DNA of 64,000 nt from Necropsobacter rosorum (GTDB lineage: Bacteria > Pseudomonadota > Gammaproteobacteria > Enterobacterales > Pasteurellaceae). Of the stretch, positions 10,031 to 20,236 are shown piece by piece (position 1 is the stretch's first letter; each line of letters starts with the position of its first letter). Location: the NCBI GenBank assembly GCA_000751835.1, contig CCMQ01000004.1, positions 62,001 through 126,000 of the forward strand. Direction: 5' to 3'. The position numbers were made by a program, and so were the translations under genes. The notes beneath the pieces are model-generated. The model saw only the letters and a program-made list of their open reading frames with translations, was not told the origin of the DNA and did not search any database.

Positions 10031-10052
10031 CGCCAAAACCGACCGCACTTTA
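10031..10052 (-). repeat. 22-base direct repeat, copy 2 (contains uptake signal)
   Basis: This is identical to 8901-8922 and lies in the 88-base gap between the hisB stop and the DUF1016 start. Identity ends abruptly on both sides of the repeat. The unit length (repeat plus gene) is 1130 bases. Confidence 0.85.
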
Positions 10053-10057
10053 AACGG

Positions 10058-11152
10058 TTATAACACGCCTTTTGAGCTTGGTAATGTATTCCCTTCAATC
10101 CGAATCGCCTGTCTTAGGGTTCGGCCGAAAACTTTAAACAGGCTTTCGATTTTGTGGTGATCATTGTCGCCGCTGGCTTTCAGGTGCAGGGTGGCCAACA
10201 GGGCAAAAGCAAGGGATTGGAAAAAATGCGCGGTCAGTTCGGTGCTGAAATCGCCGACTTTGTCACGTTTGAATTTGGCGTTGAATTTGATAAACGGGCG
10301 ACCGGATAAATCCAGTGCGCATTGCGCTTTGCATTCGTCCATCGGCAGGACGAAACCGAAACGGGCGATGCCGCGTTTGTCGCCGATCGCCTGTTTTAGC
10401 GCCTGTCCAAGCGCAAGTGCGGTGTCTTCCACGGTGTGATGATCGTCAATATGCAAATCGCCTTTGCATTGCACATTCATGCGGAATCCGCCGTGAGTGG
10501 CAATCTGATCCAGCATATGATCGAAAAAACCGACGCCGGTGCTGATTTGGTTGACGCCCGTTTCATCCAGCCATACCTGCACCTTAATATCCGTTTCTTT
10601 GGTTTTGCGCAAAACCTCGGCATAACGCGGCGCACGCGTGCCGATATTAGTCACCGCTTCGCCCAGCAGCTTTTCGGCAATCAGCGTCCAGTTTAAATTT
10701 TGCGGATGATACTGCAAGGCGCGAATACCCAGATTTTCCGCCAGCTGAACATCCGTTATGCGATCGCCGATGACAAAGCTGGTTGCCGGATCAAACCATT
10801 TTTTATCGATATAGTTTTTCAGCAGTTTGGTTTGCGGTTTACGACAGGCGCAACGGTCTTCCGGTTTGTGCGGGCAAATCAGCACCTCGTCAAACTCAAT
10901 CCCCTGCGATTTAAACAGCGCCAGCATGGCGTTATGCGGTTTGTCAAAATCCGCCTGCGGGAAAGCAGGCGTTCCAAGCCCGTCCTGATTGCTTACCATC
11001 ACAAAACGGTATTTATTTTTCAGCTGCAATAAGGCGGGGATTACATAGGGCTCAAGTTTCAGTTTTTCCAGACTGTCAATCTGAAAATCGGTTTTCGGCT
11101 CGTCAATTAACGTGCCGTCGCGATCAATAAAAAGCATAGATTGTTGTGTCAT
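10058..11152 (-). CDS. hisB: Bifunctional histidinol-phosphatase / imidazoleglycerol-phosphate dehydratase HisB
   Basis: This is a 364-residue fusion. The HAD-type phosphatase is N-terminal, with nucleophile motif FIDRDGTLI (Asp10 and Asp12) and a Cys/His zinc loop [11 protein letters not shown] near residue 92-102. The dehydratase follows from about 168 with the His/Glu metal motifs [24 protein letters not shown] and [13 protein letters not shown]. The fusion is typical of gammaproteobacteria. It catalyses the dehydration of imidazoleglycerol phosphate and the later dephosphorylation of histidinol phosphate. It lies 38 bases downstream of hisC. Confidence 0.98.
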   Translation of the reverse strand: MTQQSMLFIDRDGTLIDEPKTDFQIDSLEKLKLEPYVIPALLQLKNKYRFVMVSNQDGLGTPAFPQADFDKPHNAMLALFKSQGIEFDEVLICPHKPEDRCACRKPQTKLLKNYIDKKWFDPATSFVIGDRITDVQLAENLGIRALQYHPQNLNWTLIAEKLLGEAVTNIGTRAPRYAEVLRKTKETDIKVQVWLDETGVNQISTGVGFFDHMLDQIATHGGFRMNVQCKGDLHIDDHHTVEDTALALGQALKQAIGDKRGIARFGFVLPMDECKAQCALDLSGRPFIKFNAKFKRDKVGDFSTELTAHFFQSLAFALLATLHLKASGDNDHHKIESLFKVFGRTLRQAIRIEGNTLPSSKGVL

Positions 11153-11190
11153 TTCGGTATTTCCTGTGGCGAATTAAAATACATTTTATA

Positions 11191-12258
<1,068 letters not shown>

Positions 12259-12263
12259 TTAAA

Positions 12264-13265
12264 TTAGGCTTGCGTATCTTTTAATAAAATGAAATGTTCG
12301 ATCAGTTTAATCATTAACTCTTTCTGCGCCGGCAGGCTTTCCGCCACCAATAATGCCAGCGCCACCAAGGTATTGTCATTAATCAGTTGCTCTACCGGCT
12401 TTGCCAACAGCGGTTGATTCAAGCGTAAATACCAAAGAAACAAAAACGAACCGGTGCGCTTGTTACCGTCCGCCAGCGGATGATTTTTAATTACGAAATA
12501 GAGCAAATGGGCGGCTCGGCTTGCCACATTCGGATAAAACAGCTCATCACCGAATCCTTGTTCAATCGTGGCGATCGCCGATGCCAGACCGTCACTGCGC
12601 AGCTGCCCGAAAAGTTCGGTCGCTTCGCCTTTTGCCACTAATGCCTGTTTTAATTGCGCGATGGCTCGCTGCGCTTCGTCAAAGGACAACGCTTTCATTT
12701 GCGGCTGTTTCAGGCGGATTGCCGACAGGTTTTGTTCATCATAGGCCTGTAACAAACTCCAGGTACGCGCATAGTCCTGTACCACATTAATCACTGCTTG
12801 CCCGTCCTGACTGACCAAAGCCTGATTGGTTAGCGTGCGGCTCAGCAGCATCACTGCCTGACTGAATTCCACCCCTTTTTGCTGCAAACGACGTTCATTA
12901 ACGGCATAACCTTGCACCAGATAGTCTTTTAAGCGTGCGGTCGCCCAAATACGAAATTGAGTTGCGGCGGTCGATTTTACGCGATAACCCACAGAAATTA
13001 TGGCATCTAAATTATAATGTTTGAGTTGACGAGTCACATTACGCTTACCTTCCCGACGAACTACCGAGAAATCCTCGGTAGTTGTCATTTCATTCAATTC
13101 ACCTTCTGCAAAAATATTTTTTAAGTGAAGGCTAATATTGTCCGTACTGGTTGCAAATACTTTTGCCATTTGCGCCTGTGAAAGCCATACGGTGTCCTGT
13201 TCAAAGCGCACTTCAACCTGCGTTTGTCCGTCTTGGGTTTGGTAAATTTCGATCGGATTATTCAT
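12264..13265 (-). CDS. RhuM-Fic fusion protein (virulence RhuM / death-on-curing type)
   Basis: The 333-residue protein has two parts. Residues 1 to about 190 match the RhuM family: VWLSQAQMAKVFATS as a helix-turn-helix-like start, then the YNLDAIISVGYRVKS block and FRIWATARLKDYLVQGY. From about 195 a Fic/Doc domain follows, with the core loop HPLADGNKRTGS at 262-273 and upstream GLASAIATIEQGFGDELFYP as in Doc. The core keeps His, Asp, Gly-Asn and Arg, with Leu in place of the usual Phe. Fic proteins transfer AMP or a phosphate to target proteins. No separate small antitoxin is adjacent. It lies between hisD and hisC with gaps of 36 and 17 bases. Confidence 0.87.
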   Translation of the reverse strand: MNNPIEIYQTQDGQTQVEVRFEQDTVWLSQAQMAKVFATSTDNISLHLKNIFAEGELNEMTTTEDFSVVRREGKRNVTRQLKHYNLDAIISVGYRVKSTAATQFRIWATARLKDYLVQGYAVNERRLQQKGVEFSQAVMLLSRTLTNQALVSQDGQAVINVVQDYARTWSLLQAYDEQNLSAIRLKQPQMKALSFDEAQRAIAQLKQALVAKGEATELFGQLRSDGLASAIATIEQGFGDELFYPNVASRAAHLLYFVIKNHPLADGNKRTGSFLFLWYLRLNQPLLAKPVEQLINDNTLVALALLVAESLPAQKELMIKLIEHFILLKDTQA

Positions 13266-13301
13266 GATTTCCGCCTGAGTTAACTAAACGGTTAAAAATC
13301 G

Positions 13302-14588
13302 CTATTTAATTTTCGCCAGCCGGATACTCACCGCCTGTTTATGGGCATCCAGCTGCTCGGCGCTTGCCATAAGTTCAACGGTATTCGCCAGCGCTTTAAA
13401 GCCCTGCGGACTGAGTTCCTGCACGGTCATGCGCTTGCTGAAATCCGCCAGACCTAAGCTGGAATAGGTGCGCGTATAACCGTAAGTCGGCAGCACATGA
13501 TTGGTGCCGCTGGCGTAATCGCCCATACTTTCCGGCGAATAGGCGCCTAAGAAAATCGATCCGGCATTGTCCAGCGCGGGCAGTAAATCGCGGGGTTGCC
13601 GGGTTTGCACGATTAAATGCTCCGGCGCGTATGCATTGCTGATTGCCACGCATTGCGCCAAATCCTCGGCGATAATAATTCGGCTGTGCGCCAATGCTTT
13701 GCGCGCGATTTCCGCCCGCGGCAGGGCGGCGAGTTGCTGCGCCACACAAAGTGCGGTCTGTTTTGCCAGCGTTTGGCACGGTGTCAGCAAAATCACCTGC
13801 GAATCCGCACCGTGTTCCGCCTGCGACAATAGATCGGAGGCTACAAAATCGGGATCGGCCTGTTCATCGGCAATCACAAGCACCTCCGACGGCCCCGCCG
13901 GCATATCGATATTCGCACCGTCAATTAACTGGCTGACCTGACGTTTGGCTTCCGTCACAAAGGCATTGCCCGGGCCGAAAATTTTATCCACTTTGGCCAC
14001 GCTCTGCGTGCCGAATGCCATTGCGGCGATCGCCTGTGCGCCGCCGATGGCATAAACGGTTTCCACGCCGCAAAGATTGGCGGCATACAGAATTTCGTCT
14101 GCAATCGGCGGCGGCGTACACAGCACGATTTTTTTACAACCGGCAATCTTTGCCGGAATCGCCAGCATCAATACCGTGGAAAATAACGGTGCCGAACCGC
14201 CGGGAATATACAAACCGACCCGGTTTATCGGTCGGGTGAGCACCTGACAGCGCACGCCCGGCTGCGTTTCCACATCGACCGGTTGGGGTTTTTGCGCCTG
14301 GTGAAAGGCGGTGATATTGCGTTTGGCATTTTCAATCGCCTGTTTCAGCGCGGCGGGAAGGCGGGCGGCGGCCTGTTCAATCTGCGGCTGTGTTACAGTC
14401 AGACTGTCGAGCGTGGTGTTATCGAATTTTTTCGTTAATTCAAACAGAGCACTGTCCCCCGCCGTTTTAACCGAATTAATGATATTTTCCACCGCACTTT
14501 TAATCTCCGCCGAGGCAGAAATTGCCGGACGGGTCAGGGCTTGTTGTCGTTCGCTTGCGCTGAGGTCGCGCCAGATCAGTGTTTGCAT
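13302..14588 (-). CDS. hisD: Histidinol dehydrogenase HisD
   Basis: The 428-residue zinc and NAD enzyme oxidises histidinol to histidine in two steps. Signature parts include the Gln/His zinc site in [15 protein letters not shown], the PEHL motif ([11 protein letters not shown]) with catalytic Glu-His, and [10 protein letters not shown] near the C-terminus. Length equals the family norm of about 430. It starts 51 bases after hisG and is the second structural gene of the operon. Confidence 0.98.
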   Translation of the reverse strand: MQTLIWRDLSASERQQALTRPAISASAEIKSAVENIINSVKTAGDSALFELTKKFDNTTLDSLTVTQPQIEQAAARLPAALKQAIENAKRNITAFHQAQKPQPVDVETQPGVRCQVLTRPINRVGLYIPGGSAPLFSTVLMLAIPAKIAGCKKIVLCTPPPIADEILYAANLCGVETVYAIGGAQAIAAMAFGTQSVAKVDKIFGPGNAFVTEAKRQVSQLIDGANIDMPAGPSEVLVIADEQADPDFVASDLLSQAEHGADSQVILLTPCQTLAKQTALCVAQQLAALPRAEIARKALAHSRIIIAEDLAQCVAISNAYAPEHLIVQTRQPRDLLPALDNAGSIFLGAYSPESMGDYASGTNHVLPTYGYTRTYSSLGLADFSKRMTVQELSPQGFKALANTVELMASAEQLDAHKQAVSIRLAKIK

Positions 14589-14639
14589 ATTTTTTTCCTT
14601 TATAAAGCGAGAGTTATATTGTGTCTTGCACTAGGTTTA

Positions 14640-15539
14640 TCATTCCATCATTTTTTCGATCGGCAATACCAGAATCGAACTGGCGCCCGCCTCTTTTAAA
14701 CGTTCCATCGTCTCCCAGAACAGATTTTCCTGACTGACCACATGCATCGCAACCCGGGCATTATCATGCGCCAGCGGAATAATGGTCGGATTTTCCACCC
14801 CCGGTAACAGCGCGGTGATTTGCTCCAGTTTGTCTTTCGGCGCATGCAGCATAATATATTTGGATTCGCGCGCCTGAGAAACGCCCTGAATACGGGTCAG
14901 CAACCGATTTACCAGACCTTGTTTATCCGCGCTTAACGGTTCCGCCCGCTGAATCAGGCAGGCTTTCGAACGATAAATCACTTCCACCTCCTTCAGGCCG
15001 TTAGCCTCAAGCGTGGCGCCGGACGAAACCAGATCACAAATCGCATCGGCAAGGCCGGCACTCGGCGCCACTTCCACCGAGCCATTCAGCAGCGTACTTT
15101 TAAACGTTACATTCTGGGCTTTCATGTAACGTTTGAGTAAATTCGGATAGGAGGTGGCAATTCGCGCATCGGCGAAATCCTGCACGTTGTTATAGTGATG
15201 ATCGCGATCCACGGCCAGCGATAAACGGCAAGCGCCGAAATCCAACTGGCGCAGCTTTTTATAAGTGACGCTTTCCCCCGCCGCAATGCGTCCCAGTTCT
15301 TCCTCTTCCAGCACATTTTCACCGATGATGCCGAGATCGACCACGCCGTCAAAAATCAACCCCGGAATATCATCATCGCGCACGCGCAGGATTTCAATCG
15401 GCATATTTTCCGAATAGGCGATCAGGCGCTGTTCGTTCCAGTTGATTTTCACCCCGCACTGACTGAGCAGTTCGCCGCAATCTTTACTTAAACGCCCTTT
15501 TTTTTGCAGTGCGATTCTTAACCGTTTGTTGTCTGACAT
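14640..15539 (-). CDS. hisG: ATP phosphoribosyltransferase HisG (long form)
   Basis: The 299-residue first enzyme joins ATP and PRPP. It is the long form: catalytic domains to about residue 220, with PRPP loop [14 protein letters not shown] near 168-181, then a C-terminal regulatory domain ([18 protein letters not shown]) that allows feedback inhibition by histidine without HisZ. An AAGGAAA ribosome site precedes ATG 15539. It is the first structural gene after the hisL attenuator. Confidence 0.98.
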   Translation of the reverse strand: MSDNKRLRIALQKKGRLSKDCGELLSQCGVKINWNEQRLIAYSENMPIEILRVRDDDIPGLIFDGVVDLGIIGENVLEEEELGRIAAGESVTYKKLRQLDFGACRLSLAVDRDHHYNNVQDFADARIATSYPNLLKRYMKAQNVTFKSTLLNGSVEVAPSAGLADAICDLVSSGATLEANGLKEVEVIYRSKACLIQRAEPLSADKQGLVNRLLTRIQGVSQARESKYIMLHAPKDKLEQITALLPGVENPTIIPLAHDNARVAMHVVSQENLFWETMERLKEAGASSILVLPIEKMME

Positions 15540-15567
15540 ATTTTTTCCTTGTATTTAACTTTAATGA

Positions 15568-15608
15568 TAAAAAAAACCTCTCGAAAGTTGTCTTCCGAGA
15601 GGTTTAAA
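15568..15608 (-). terminator. his attenuator terminator
   Basis: AACCTCTCG (minus strand, 15596-15604) pairs with CGAGAGGTT (15575-15583), followed by a run of eight T. The upstream strand overlaps 15590-15599, which is fully complementary (10 bases, CTCGGAAGAC at 15629-15638) to the leader, giving the alternative antiterminator. A third pairing, GGAAGA/TCTTCC at 15631-15646, is the pause hairpin. Confidence 0.93.
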
Positions 15609-15670
15609 TCGCTTTCTACTGCACTGACTCGGAAGACTTATCTTCCAAGCACCACAACACGCCTGAAAGA

Positions 15671-15718
15671 TTAATCAGGGGAATGATGGTGATGATGAGA
15701 AGTGCGGTTGAAATTCAT
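15671..15718 (-). CDS. hisL: his operon leader peptide HisL
   Basis: The 15-residue leader reads MNFNRTSHHHHHSPD: five consecutive His codons. It starts at ATG 15718 after GGAG at good spacing. When charged tRNA-His is scarce, the ribosome stalls on the His codons and lets the antiterminator form. It is too short for ordinary gene calling. One uptake signal (AAGTGCGGT on the plus strand) lies inside it, encoding the NRT residues. Confidence 0.95.
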   Translation of the reverse strand: MNFNRTSHHHHHSPD

Positions 15719-15743
15719 GTTGTTTGCTCCAAAATTGCTTGAC

Positions 15744-15772
15744 ATTTAATCTACTCGGAAAATTGTTGCCAA
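15744..15772 (-). promoter_or_regulatory. his operon promoter
   Basis: On the minus strand TTGGCA (15772-15767) is followed after 17 bases by TTAAAT (15749-15744), about 26 bases before the hisL start codon. It is the only good sigma-70-like pair between the methyltransferase gene and hisL. Confidence 0.6.
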
Positions 15773-15784
15773 GCAAGGCTTTTT

Positions 15785-16546
15785 TTAAACTTTTTTCGCT
15801 TTCACAAAAAATAACACCGGACGATGGCGTAAATCCTTAAATTCCGCCTGCCACGCCGGCTGCTCCGCCAGCATCGGTTCTTCAATCCGCTCTATGCAAA
15901 AGCCCGCCTCAATCAGATTGTTGATGATCGTCGCGACGGTGCGGTGATAGGTTTTAAACGGTTGTTTGAACCAGTTGCGCGCACGCTCGCCTTCCTCGCG
16001 GTAATAATTCAGCCGATAGGCAATCTGTTGTTTATGCTCATCTTTTTCCCACCGTTCGCCGCCGCAATAACAGGTAACGATCGGATATTCCTGAGAAAAC
16101 ACCAGCTCGCCGCCCGCCTTGAGTTTGGCATGAATATTACGCAGCAGGGCGGGAAAATCGGCAACATAATGAAAGGCGAACGAGCTGGTGACCAAATCAA
16201 AATCCGCCAGTGGCAATGCCGCAAGCTTTTCCATCGACAGCTGATATAACGCAAAGTGCGGTCGGTTTTGCGGCTGTTTTTCCAGTGCAAGGCGCGCCTG
16301 TTTCAGCATGGCTTGCGACAAATCGACGCCCACCGCCAATGCCGCACCGCGCTGTAGATAAAGCTGCAAATGTTCGCCCGTGCCGCAGCCCAGATCCAGC
16401 AGCGTTTTGCCGTGCAAATCCGGCAGTAACGCCAGCATGGTCGGTTTTTCAACGAGGTTATTTACGCTGTGCGGATTGCGCCGCAATGTCTGGTAACGGG
16501 CAAAAAAATCTTCCTGATCATAAACCGATTGCGGTATATCGTTCAT
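15785..16546 (-). CDS. Class I SAM-dependent methyltransferase
   Basis: The 253-residue protein has the Rossmann SAM-binding motif LLDLGCGTGEHLQLYL, with DLGCGTG at 51-57, then an acidic GVDLSQAMLKQA strand and a DLVTSSFAFHYVADFP segment as in Methyltransf_11/25 domains. The substrate is not identifiable; relatives act on small molecules or on tRNA. It starts 8 bases after the mtr-type permease gene and so is probably cotranscribed with it. Confidence 0.8.
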   Translation of the reverse strand: MNDIPQSVYDQEDFFARYQTLRRNPHSVNNLVEKPTMLALLPDLHGKTLLDLGCGTGEHLQLYLQRGAALAVGVDLSQAMLKQARLALEKQPQNRPHFALYQLSMEKLAALPLADFDLVTSSFAFHYVADFPALLRNIHAKLKAGGELVFSQEYPIVTCYCGGERWEKDEHKQQIAYRLNYYREEGERARNWFKQPFKTYHRTVATIINNLIEAGFCIERIEEPMLAEQPAWQAEFKDLRHRPVLFFVKAKKV

Positions 16547-16554
16547 GGCGCGCC

Positions 16555-17811
16555 TTACCCCGTGAACACCGGCAACCAGCCGAACTGCATCGCCAATTGT
16601 GCGAAAATGTTCAGCACGCCGAACAGAATAATGAAATAAATCATCATATTACCGCCATAAACCGTATAACTGCGCTGCGGAAATTTCTGTCGGCAGGCTT
16701 TTGCCAGCAACGCCGGCACAATTGCCGCCCAAATGGTCGCCGCCAGTCCGGCATAACCGATCGCCAGCACAAAACCGTAAGGGAATAGCAGGCTGAGAAT
16801 CAGCGGCGGTAAAAAGGTCAGCAATGCGGTTTTCGTTCTGCCTGAGGCGCTGTCGTCCAGTTTAAACAGATCGGCAATATAATCGAATAGCCCGAGAGTC
16901 ACCCCGAGAAACGAACTGGCGATCGCCATGTAAGCAAAAAAGCGCAGTACCAGCCCCAGATAATCCGTTTGTACATAGTCGCTCAGCGCATCCAGCAATA
17001 CGGCGATATCGCCGCCTTTTTCGATCACCGGTGCGAATTGGTTACGCGGCAGATTGCCCTGAATCGCCAGCTGCCATAGGATATAAATGACTAACGCAAT
17101 CAGCGTGCCGACAAATACCGATTTCATCACCTGACCGGCGTCACGCCGGTAATATTTCACCAGACTCGGCACGTTTTGGTGAAAACCGAAAGACACCAGA
17201 CATACCGGCAGCGCAACCAGCACATAAGGCAAATATTGCTGTTCACCCGACGCCATGCTGTCAAACAGCACTTCGGTTTTCACCGAGGGAATCAGGCCGG
17301 CAATGGACAACACAAATGCGATCACCATTCCGCCGATCAGCAGCGTACTTAACCGGTCCACCGCTTTGGTGGACAACCACACAAACAGCGCCAGAATAAT
17401 ACAGAAAATCAGCGAGCCGAAAGTACGCCCGATTTGCACCGCACTTTGTTCGGTACTCAGCAGCTGATTCAGAAAACTTTCGGTAATGCCGCCGCCCGAC
17501 GTGATGTAGGCATAGGTCAGAATATACAGCACGAACGCCACCGATAACCCGTTAATCAGATTCCAGCCCTTGCCGAGCAAATCTTTCACGATGGTGTCGA
17601 AACTGGCGCCGGTGGGATAATGCAGATTGGCTTCCAGCAGCATCAGCCCGGAGGTGGTCATACAAAACCAAGTATAAATCAAGACGATAATCGAACCGAC
17701 GAACCATACGCCGGCGGTCGAAGTCGGATTAGCCAGCATACCCGCACCGATGGTGCCGCCCGCGATAATCATAGCGCCGCCGAACAGCGACGGAATTTTT
17801 TGATTTGACAT
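16555..17811 (-). CDS. mtr: Tryptophan-specific permease (Mtr, HAAAP family)
   Basis: The 418-residue inner-membrane proton symporter has about 11 membrane segments. It follows E. coli Mtr closely: MIIAGGTIGAGMLANP at the N-terminus, WFCMTTSGLMLLEANLHY, SFDTIVKDLLGKGWN, SFGFHQNVPSLVKYY and SSFLGVTLGLFDYIADLF. These features separate it from TyrP. The GTIGAGM loop is the unwound substrate-binding segment. A palindromic operator candidate overlaps its promoter, which fits repression by a tryptophan-responsive regulator. It heads a two-gene unit with the methyltransferase. Confidence 0.88.
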   Translation of the reverse strand: MSNQKIPSLFGGAMIIAGGTIGAGMLANPTSTAGVWFVGSIIVLIYTWFCMTTSGLMLLEANLHYPTGASFDTIVKDLLGKGWNLINGLSVAFVLYILTYAYITSGGGITESFLNQLLSTEQSAVQIGRTFGSLIFCIILALFVWLSTKAVDRLSTLLIGGMVIAFVLSIAGLIPSVKTEVLFDSMASGEQQYLPYVLVALPVCLVSFGFHQNVPSLVKYYRRDAGQVMKSVFVGTLIALVIYILWQLAIQGNLPRNQFAPVIEKGGDIAVLLDALSDYVQTDYLGLVLRFFAYMAIASSFLGVTLGLFDYIADLFKLDDSASGRTKTALLTFLPPLILSLLFPYGFVLAIGYAGLAATIWAAIVPALLAKACRQKFPQRSYTVYGGNMMIYFIILFGVLNIFAQLAMQFGWLPVFTG

Positions 17812-17844
17812 AGATTATTTTCCATTTAGAGCCTGAATAAAGTT

Positions 17845-17862
17845 GAACTATTATAATAGTAC
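17845..17862 (-). promoter_or_regulatory. Candidate TrpR-like operator over the mtr promoter
   Basis: GAACTATTATAATAGTAC contains a perfect 12-base palindrome (CTATTATAATAG) and resembles the E. coli TrpR operator layout, GAACTAG followed by the inverted half. It overlaps a minus-strand TATAAT -10; a TTGTTT -35 lies 15 bases upstream. Assignment to TrpR is inference. Confidence 0.55.
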
Positions 17863-18008
17863 AAAATAAAAAAACAACGACATTCCGCGCAAAATTCCGC
17901 GTCCGGCGGATTTTTCCCCGCGGGCGATGGCGTAACTCGACAAATCCCGCCGAATAAAGCTATAATTGAGCCGTTTATTCACACCTAACTTTTAAGAAGG
18001 AATACAAA

Positions 18009-18536
18009 ATGGGTTTAGAAAACGTACCGGCAGGCAAAGCGTTACCGGATGATATTTATGTGGTAATCGAAATCCCGGCCAACTCGGATCCGATTAAATA
18101 CGAAGTCGATAAAGAAACCGGCACCCTATTCGTTGACCGTTTTATGGCGACCGCCATGTTTTATCCGGCAAACTACGGTTATGTGAATCATACGCTGTCT
18201 TCCGACGGCGATCCGGTGGACGTGCTGGTGCCGACACCTTATCCGTTGCAGCCGGGTTCAGTAATTCGCTGCCGTCCGGTCGGCGTATTGAAAATGACCG
18301 ACGAATCCGGCGGTGATGCGAAAGTGGTTGCCGTACCGCACAGCAAATTAAGCAAAGAATACGATCATATTAAAGATGTCAACGAGTTACCGACCTTATT
18401 AAAAGCGCAGATTCAGCACTTCTTCGAAAATTATAAAGCGCTGGAAGCCGGTAAATGGGTGAAAGTCGAAGGCTGGGGCGATGTCAACGAAGCCCGTCAG
18501 GAAATTCTGGATTCTTTCGAACGCGCTAAAAAATAA
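18009..18536 (+). CDS. ppa: Inorganic pyrophosphatase
   Basis: The 175-residue family I soluble pyrophosphatase hydrolyses PPi made in biosynthesis. The length matches E. coli Ppa. Active-site acids are visible in KYEVDKETG, the GDPVDVLV signature and the later [11 protein letters not shown] stretch; metal-binding [13 protein letters not shown] is also present. AAGAAGGAA precedes the ATG, and a TATAAT-like box (gctataattg near 17959-17968) lies about 40 bases upstream. It is monocistronic and divergent from mtr. Confidence 0.97.
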   Translation: MGLENVPAGKALPDDIYVVIEIPANSDPIKYEVDKETGTLFVDRFMATAMFYPANYGYVNHTLSSDGDPVDVLVPTPYPLQPGSVIRCRPVGVLKMTDESGGDAKVVAVPHSKLSKEYDHIKDVNELPTLLKAQIQHFFENYKALEAGKWVKVEGWGDVNEARQEILDSFERAKK

Positions 18537-18616
18537 ACCTATGATTAACATACCGTTCTGTACAGGGCGGTATTTTTTTATCCGAATCAGCAAAAGACAC
18601 GAACAAGGAAACAATA

Positions 18617-19387
18617 ATGCGCAATACAGTAACAACATTGGCTTCCGTCTCATTACTTGCACTGCTGCTGGGTGCCTGCGTCGATTCCGCCAGCCTCAAC
18701 CAACAGGCGGCTTTAAGCTATACCAAAACCGTCAATCAGGCGAAAACGCAGGGGATCGTCGATACCAGCTCGCCGACGGCAAAACGCATCCACAAGGTGT
18801 TTAACACCATACGCCCTTATGCGGATAAAGAAAACCAAACCGGGCAGGTGTTTAACTGGCAGCTGACCGTAATTAAATCCAAAGAACTCAATGCGTGGGC
18901 GATGCCGGGCGGCAAAATGGCGTTTTATACCGGACTGGTGGATAATCTGAAACTGAACGATGATGAAATTGCCACCGTGATGGCGCACGAAATGGCGCAC
19001 TCGTTAAAAGAACACGGCAGAAAACAGGCGAATATGGGGCAGTTTACCAACGTTCTGGCGCAGGTTGCGCACGTCGCGCTGTCCACTCAAATCGGCACCG
19101 ACGGCAGCGCCATGGTGGTCGGGCTGACCAAAGACTGGGCGCTGGATAAACCTTACTCGCGCAGTGCAGAAACCGAAGCCGATGAGGTGGGATTATTTTT
19201 AATGGCCAAAGCCGGTTACAATCCGCAGGCCGCACCAAAATTGTGGGATAAAATGCAAAAAGCCTCTTCCGGTTCAAAAAGCGTATTAGCGGCGTTATCC
19301 TCAACTCACCCGAGCGATGCGGACAGACAAGCCAATCTGCTGCGTTTAATGCCGGAGGCCAGCGCGGTTTATAACGCGCGCAACTGA
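18617..19387 (+). CDS. M48-family zinc metalloprotease, lipoprotein
   Basis: The 256-residue protein has a lipobox ending at Cys21 (LLLGAC), so it is anchored to the periplasmic face of a membrane. The zinc-protease motif HEMAH is at 124-128, with third ligand Glu185 in SAETEADE and the later STHPSDADRQANL block typical of M48 peptidases. Relatives such as LoiP, YcaL and BepA degrade or assist outer-membrane proteins. It is shorter than BepA and lacks TPR repeats. Quality control of envelope proteins is the likely role, inferred from the family. Confidence 0.88.
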   Translation: MRNTVTTLASVSLLALLLGACVDSASLNQQAALSYTKTVNQAKTQGIVDTSSPTAKRIHKVFNTIRPYADKENQTGQVFNWQLTVIKSKELNAWAMPGGKMAFYTGLVDNLKLNDDEIATVMAHEMAHSLKEHGRKQANMGQFTNVLAQVAHVALSTQIGTDGSAMVVGLTKDWALDKPYSRSAETEADEVGLFLMAKAGYNPQAAPKLWDKMQKASSGSKSVLAALSSTHPSDADRQANLLRLMPEASAVYNARN

Positions 19388-19410
19388 TTTTTTGCCTAGC
19401 GGCGAAAAGC

Positions 19411-19456
19411 AAAGTGCGGTCGGTTTTTAAAACGTTTTCACAACCGACCGCACTTT
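19411..19456. terminator. Bidirectional terminator from an inverted uptake-signal pair
   Basis: A 15-base perfect inverted repeat, AAAGTGCGGTCGGTT (19411-19425) and AACCGACCGCACTTT (19442-19456), lies between the convergent protease and tonB genes. Both arms carry the full uptake signal. Confidence 0.85.
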
Positions 19457-19474
19457 CTTTTATGTCTTTATGAT

Positions 19475-20236
19475 TTACTGTAATTTAAAGCTAATCGGCA
19501 CCGACAGCGAGGCGCTCATGCCCGCAGGACGCGGACCGACGGAACGGGCGCTCTGCACGGCGGCCATGGCGGCTTTATCCAGATCATCACTGCCTGACGA
19601 TTTGCTCATGCCCACCTGACTTAACGAACCGTCCGCTCCGATACTGAAGTTTACCGTCACAATCCCTTGTTTACGCATCATTTTCGCCCGCTGCGGGTAA
19701 CGTTTATGCCGTTCGATTTCACGACGTAATGCCGTACGGTAAGCGCTCAGCTCATCGGCACTGGCACCGCTGCCGACTAAATTCGGGTTATTGGTCGTCA
19801 CCGCGCCCGGCCCCGTTGCCAGCGAATTGACTTTCGCCTCGGAATTGACGTTACGATCGCCTTTCGGCAAATCCTTTCTGAGCGGTTCTTTCGGTTTGTT
19901 TTTCGGTTTCTCTTTCGGCTTTGGTTTCGGTTTTTCTTTTTTCTGTTCCGGCTCTTTCGGTTTTTCCGGTTTCGGCGGCTCCGGTTTCAGTGTCGGATCG
20001 GCCACCGTCTCTTTGGCCACCGGTTCAGGTTCCGACGCCGGCGCCGGCGTCGGCTCGGGCTCTTCCTCCACCATGCCCATGATCATTTCCATGGAAATAT
20101 TGGTATCCACCAGCTGAGCCATATGCCCGTTGGCGCTGTCATCCTGTTTTACCGCATACCACACGGCGCCGATCAGGGCGGAATGGAACAGTAAAGACAG
20201 GAAAAACCCCAGCCAGGAATGATGTTTCGTTGCCAT
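19475..20236 (-). CDS. tonB: Energy transducer TonB
   Basis: The 253-residue protein couples the proton-motive force, harvested by ExbB-ExbD, to outer-membrane receptors. An N-terminal signal anchor (WLGFFLSLLFHSALIGAVWYAV) contains the Ser/His face that contacts ExbD. Residues about 55-130 are a Pro-, Lys- and Glu-rich periplasm-spanning arm with PKPEKPKE-type repeats. The C-terminal TonB domain begins near RHKRYPQRAKMM and ends VPISFKLQ. It directly abuts exbD and is last in exbB-exbD-tonB; a bidirectional terminator follows. Confidence 0.96.
   Translation of the reverse strand: MATKHHSWLGFFLSLLFHSALIGAVWYAVKQDDSANGHMAQLVDTNISMEMIMGMVEEEPEPTPAPASEPEPVAKETVADPTLKPEPPKPEKPKEPEQKKEKPKPKPKEKPKNKPKEPLRKDLPKGDRNVNSEAKVNSLATGPGAVTTNNPNLVGSGASADELSAYRTALRREIERHKRYPQRAKMMRKQGIVTVNFSIGADGSLSQVGMSKSSGSDDLDKAAMAAVQSARSVGPRPAGMSASLSVPISFKLQ

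Noticed and set aside
19791-20117. Plus-strand frame rich in Gly, Ser and Phe opposite tonB
   Set aside because: It is the antisense of the Pro/Lys/Glu-rich arm of TonB; the low-complexity composition is explained by that repeat.
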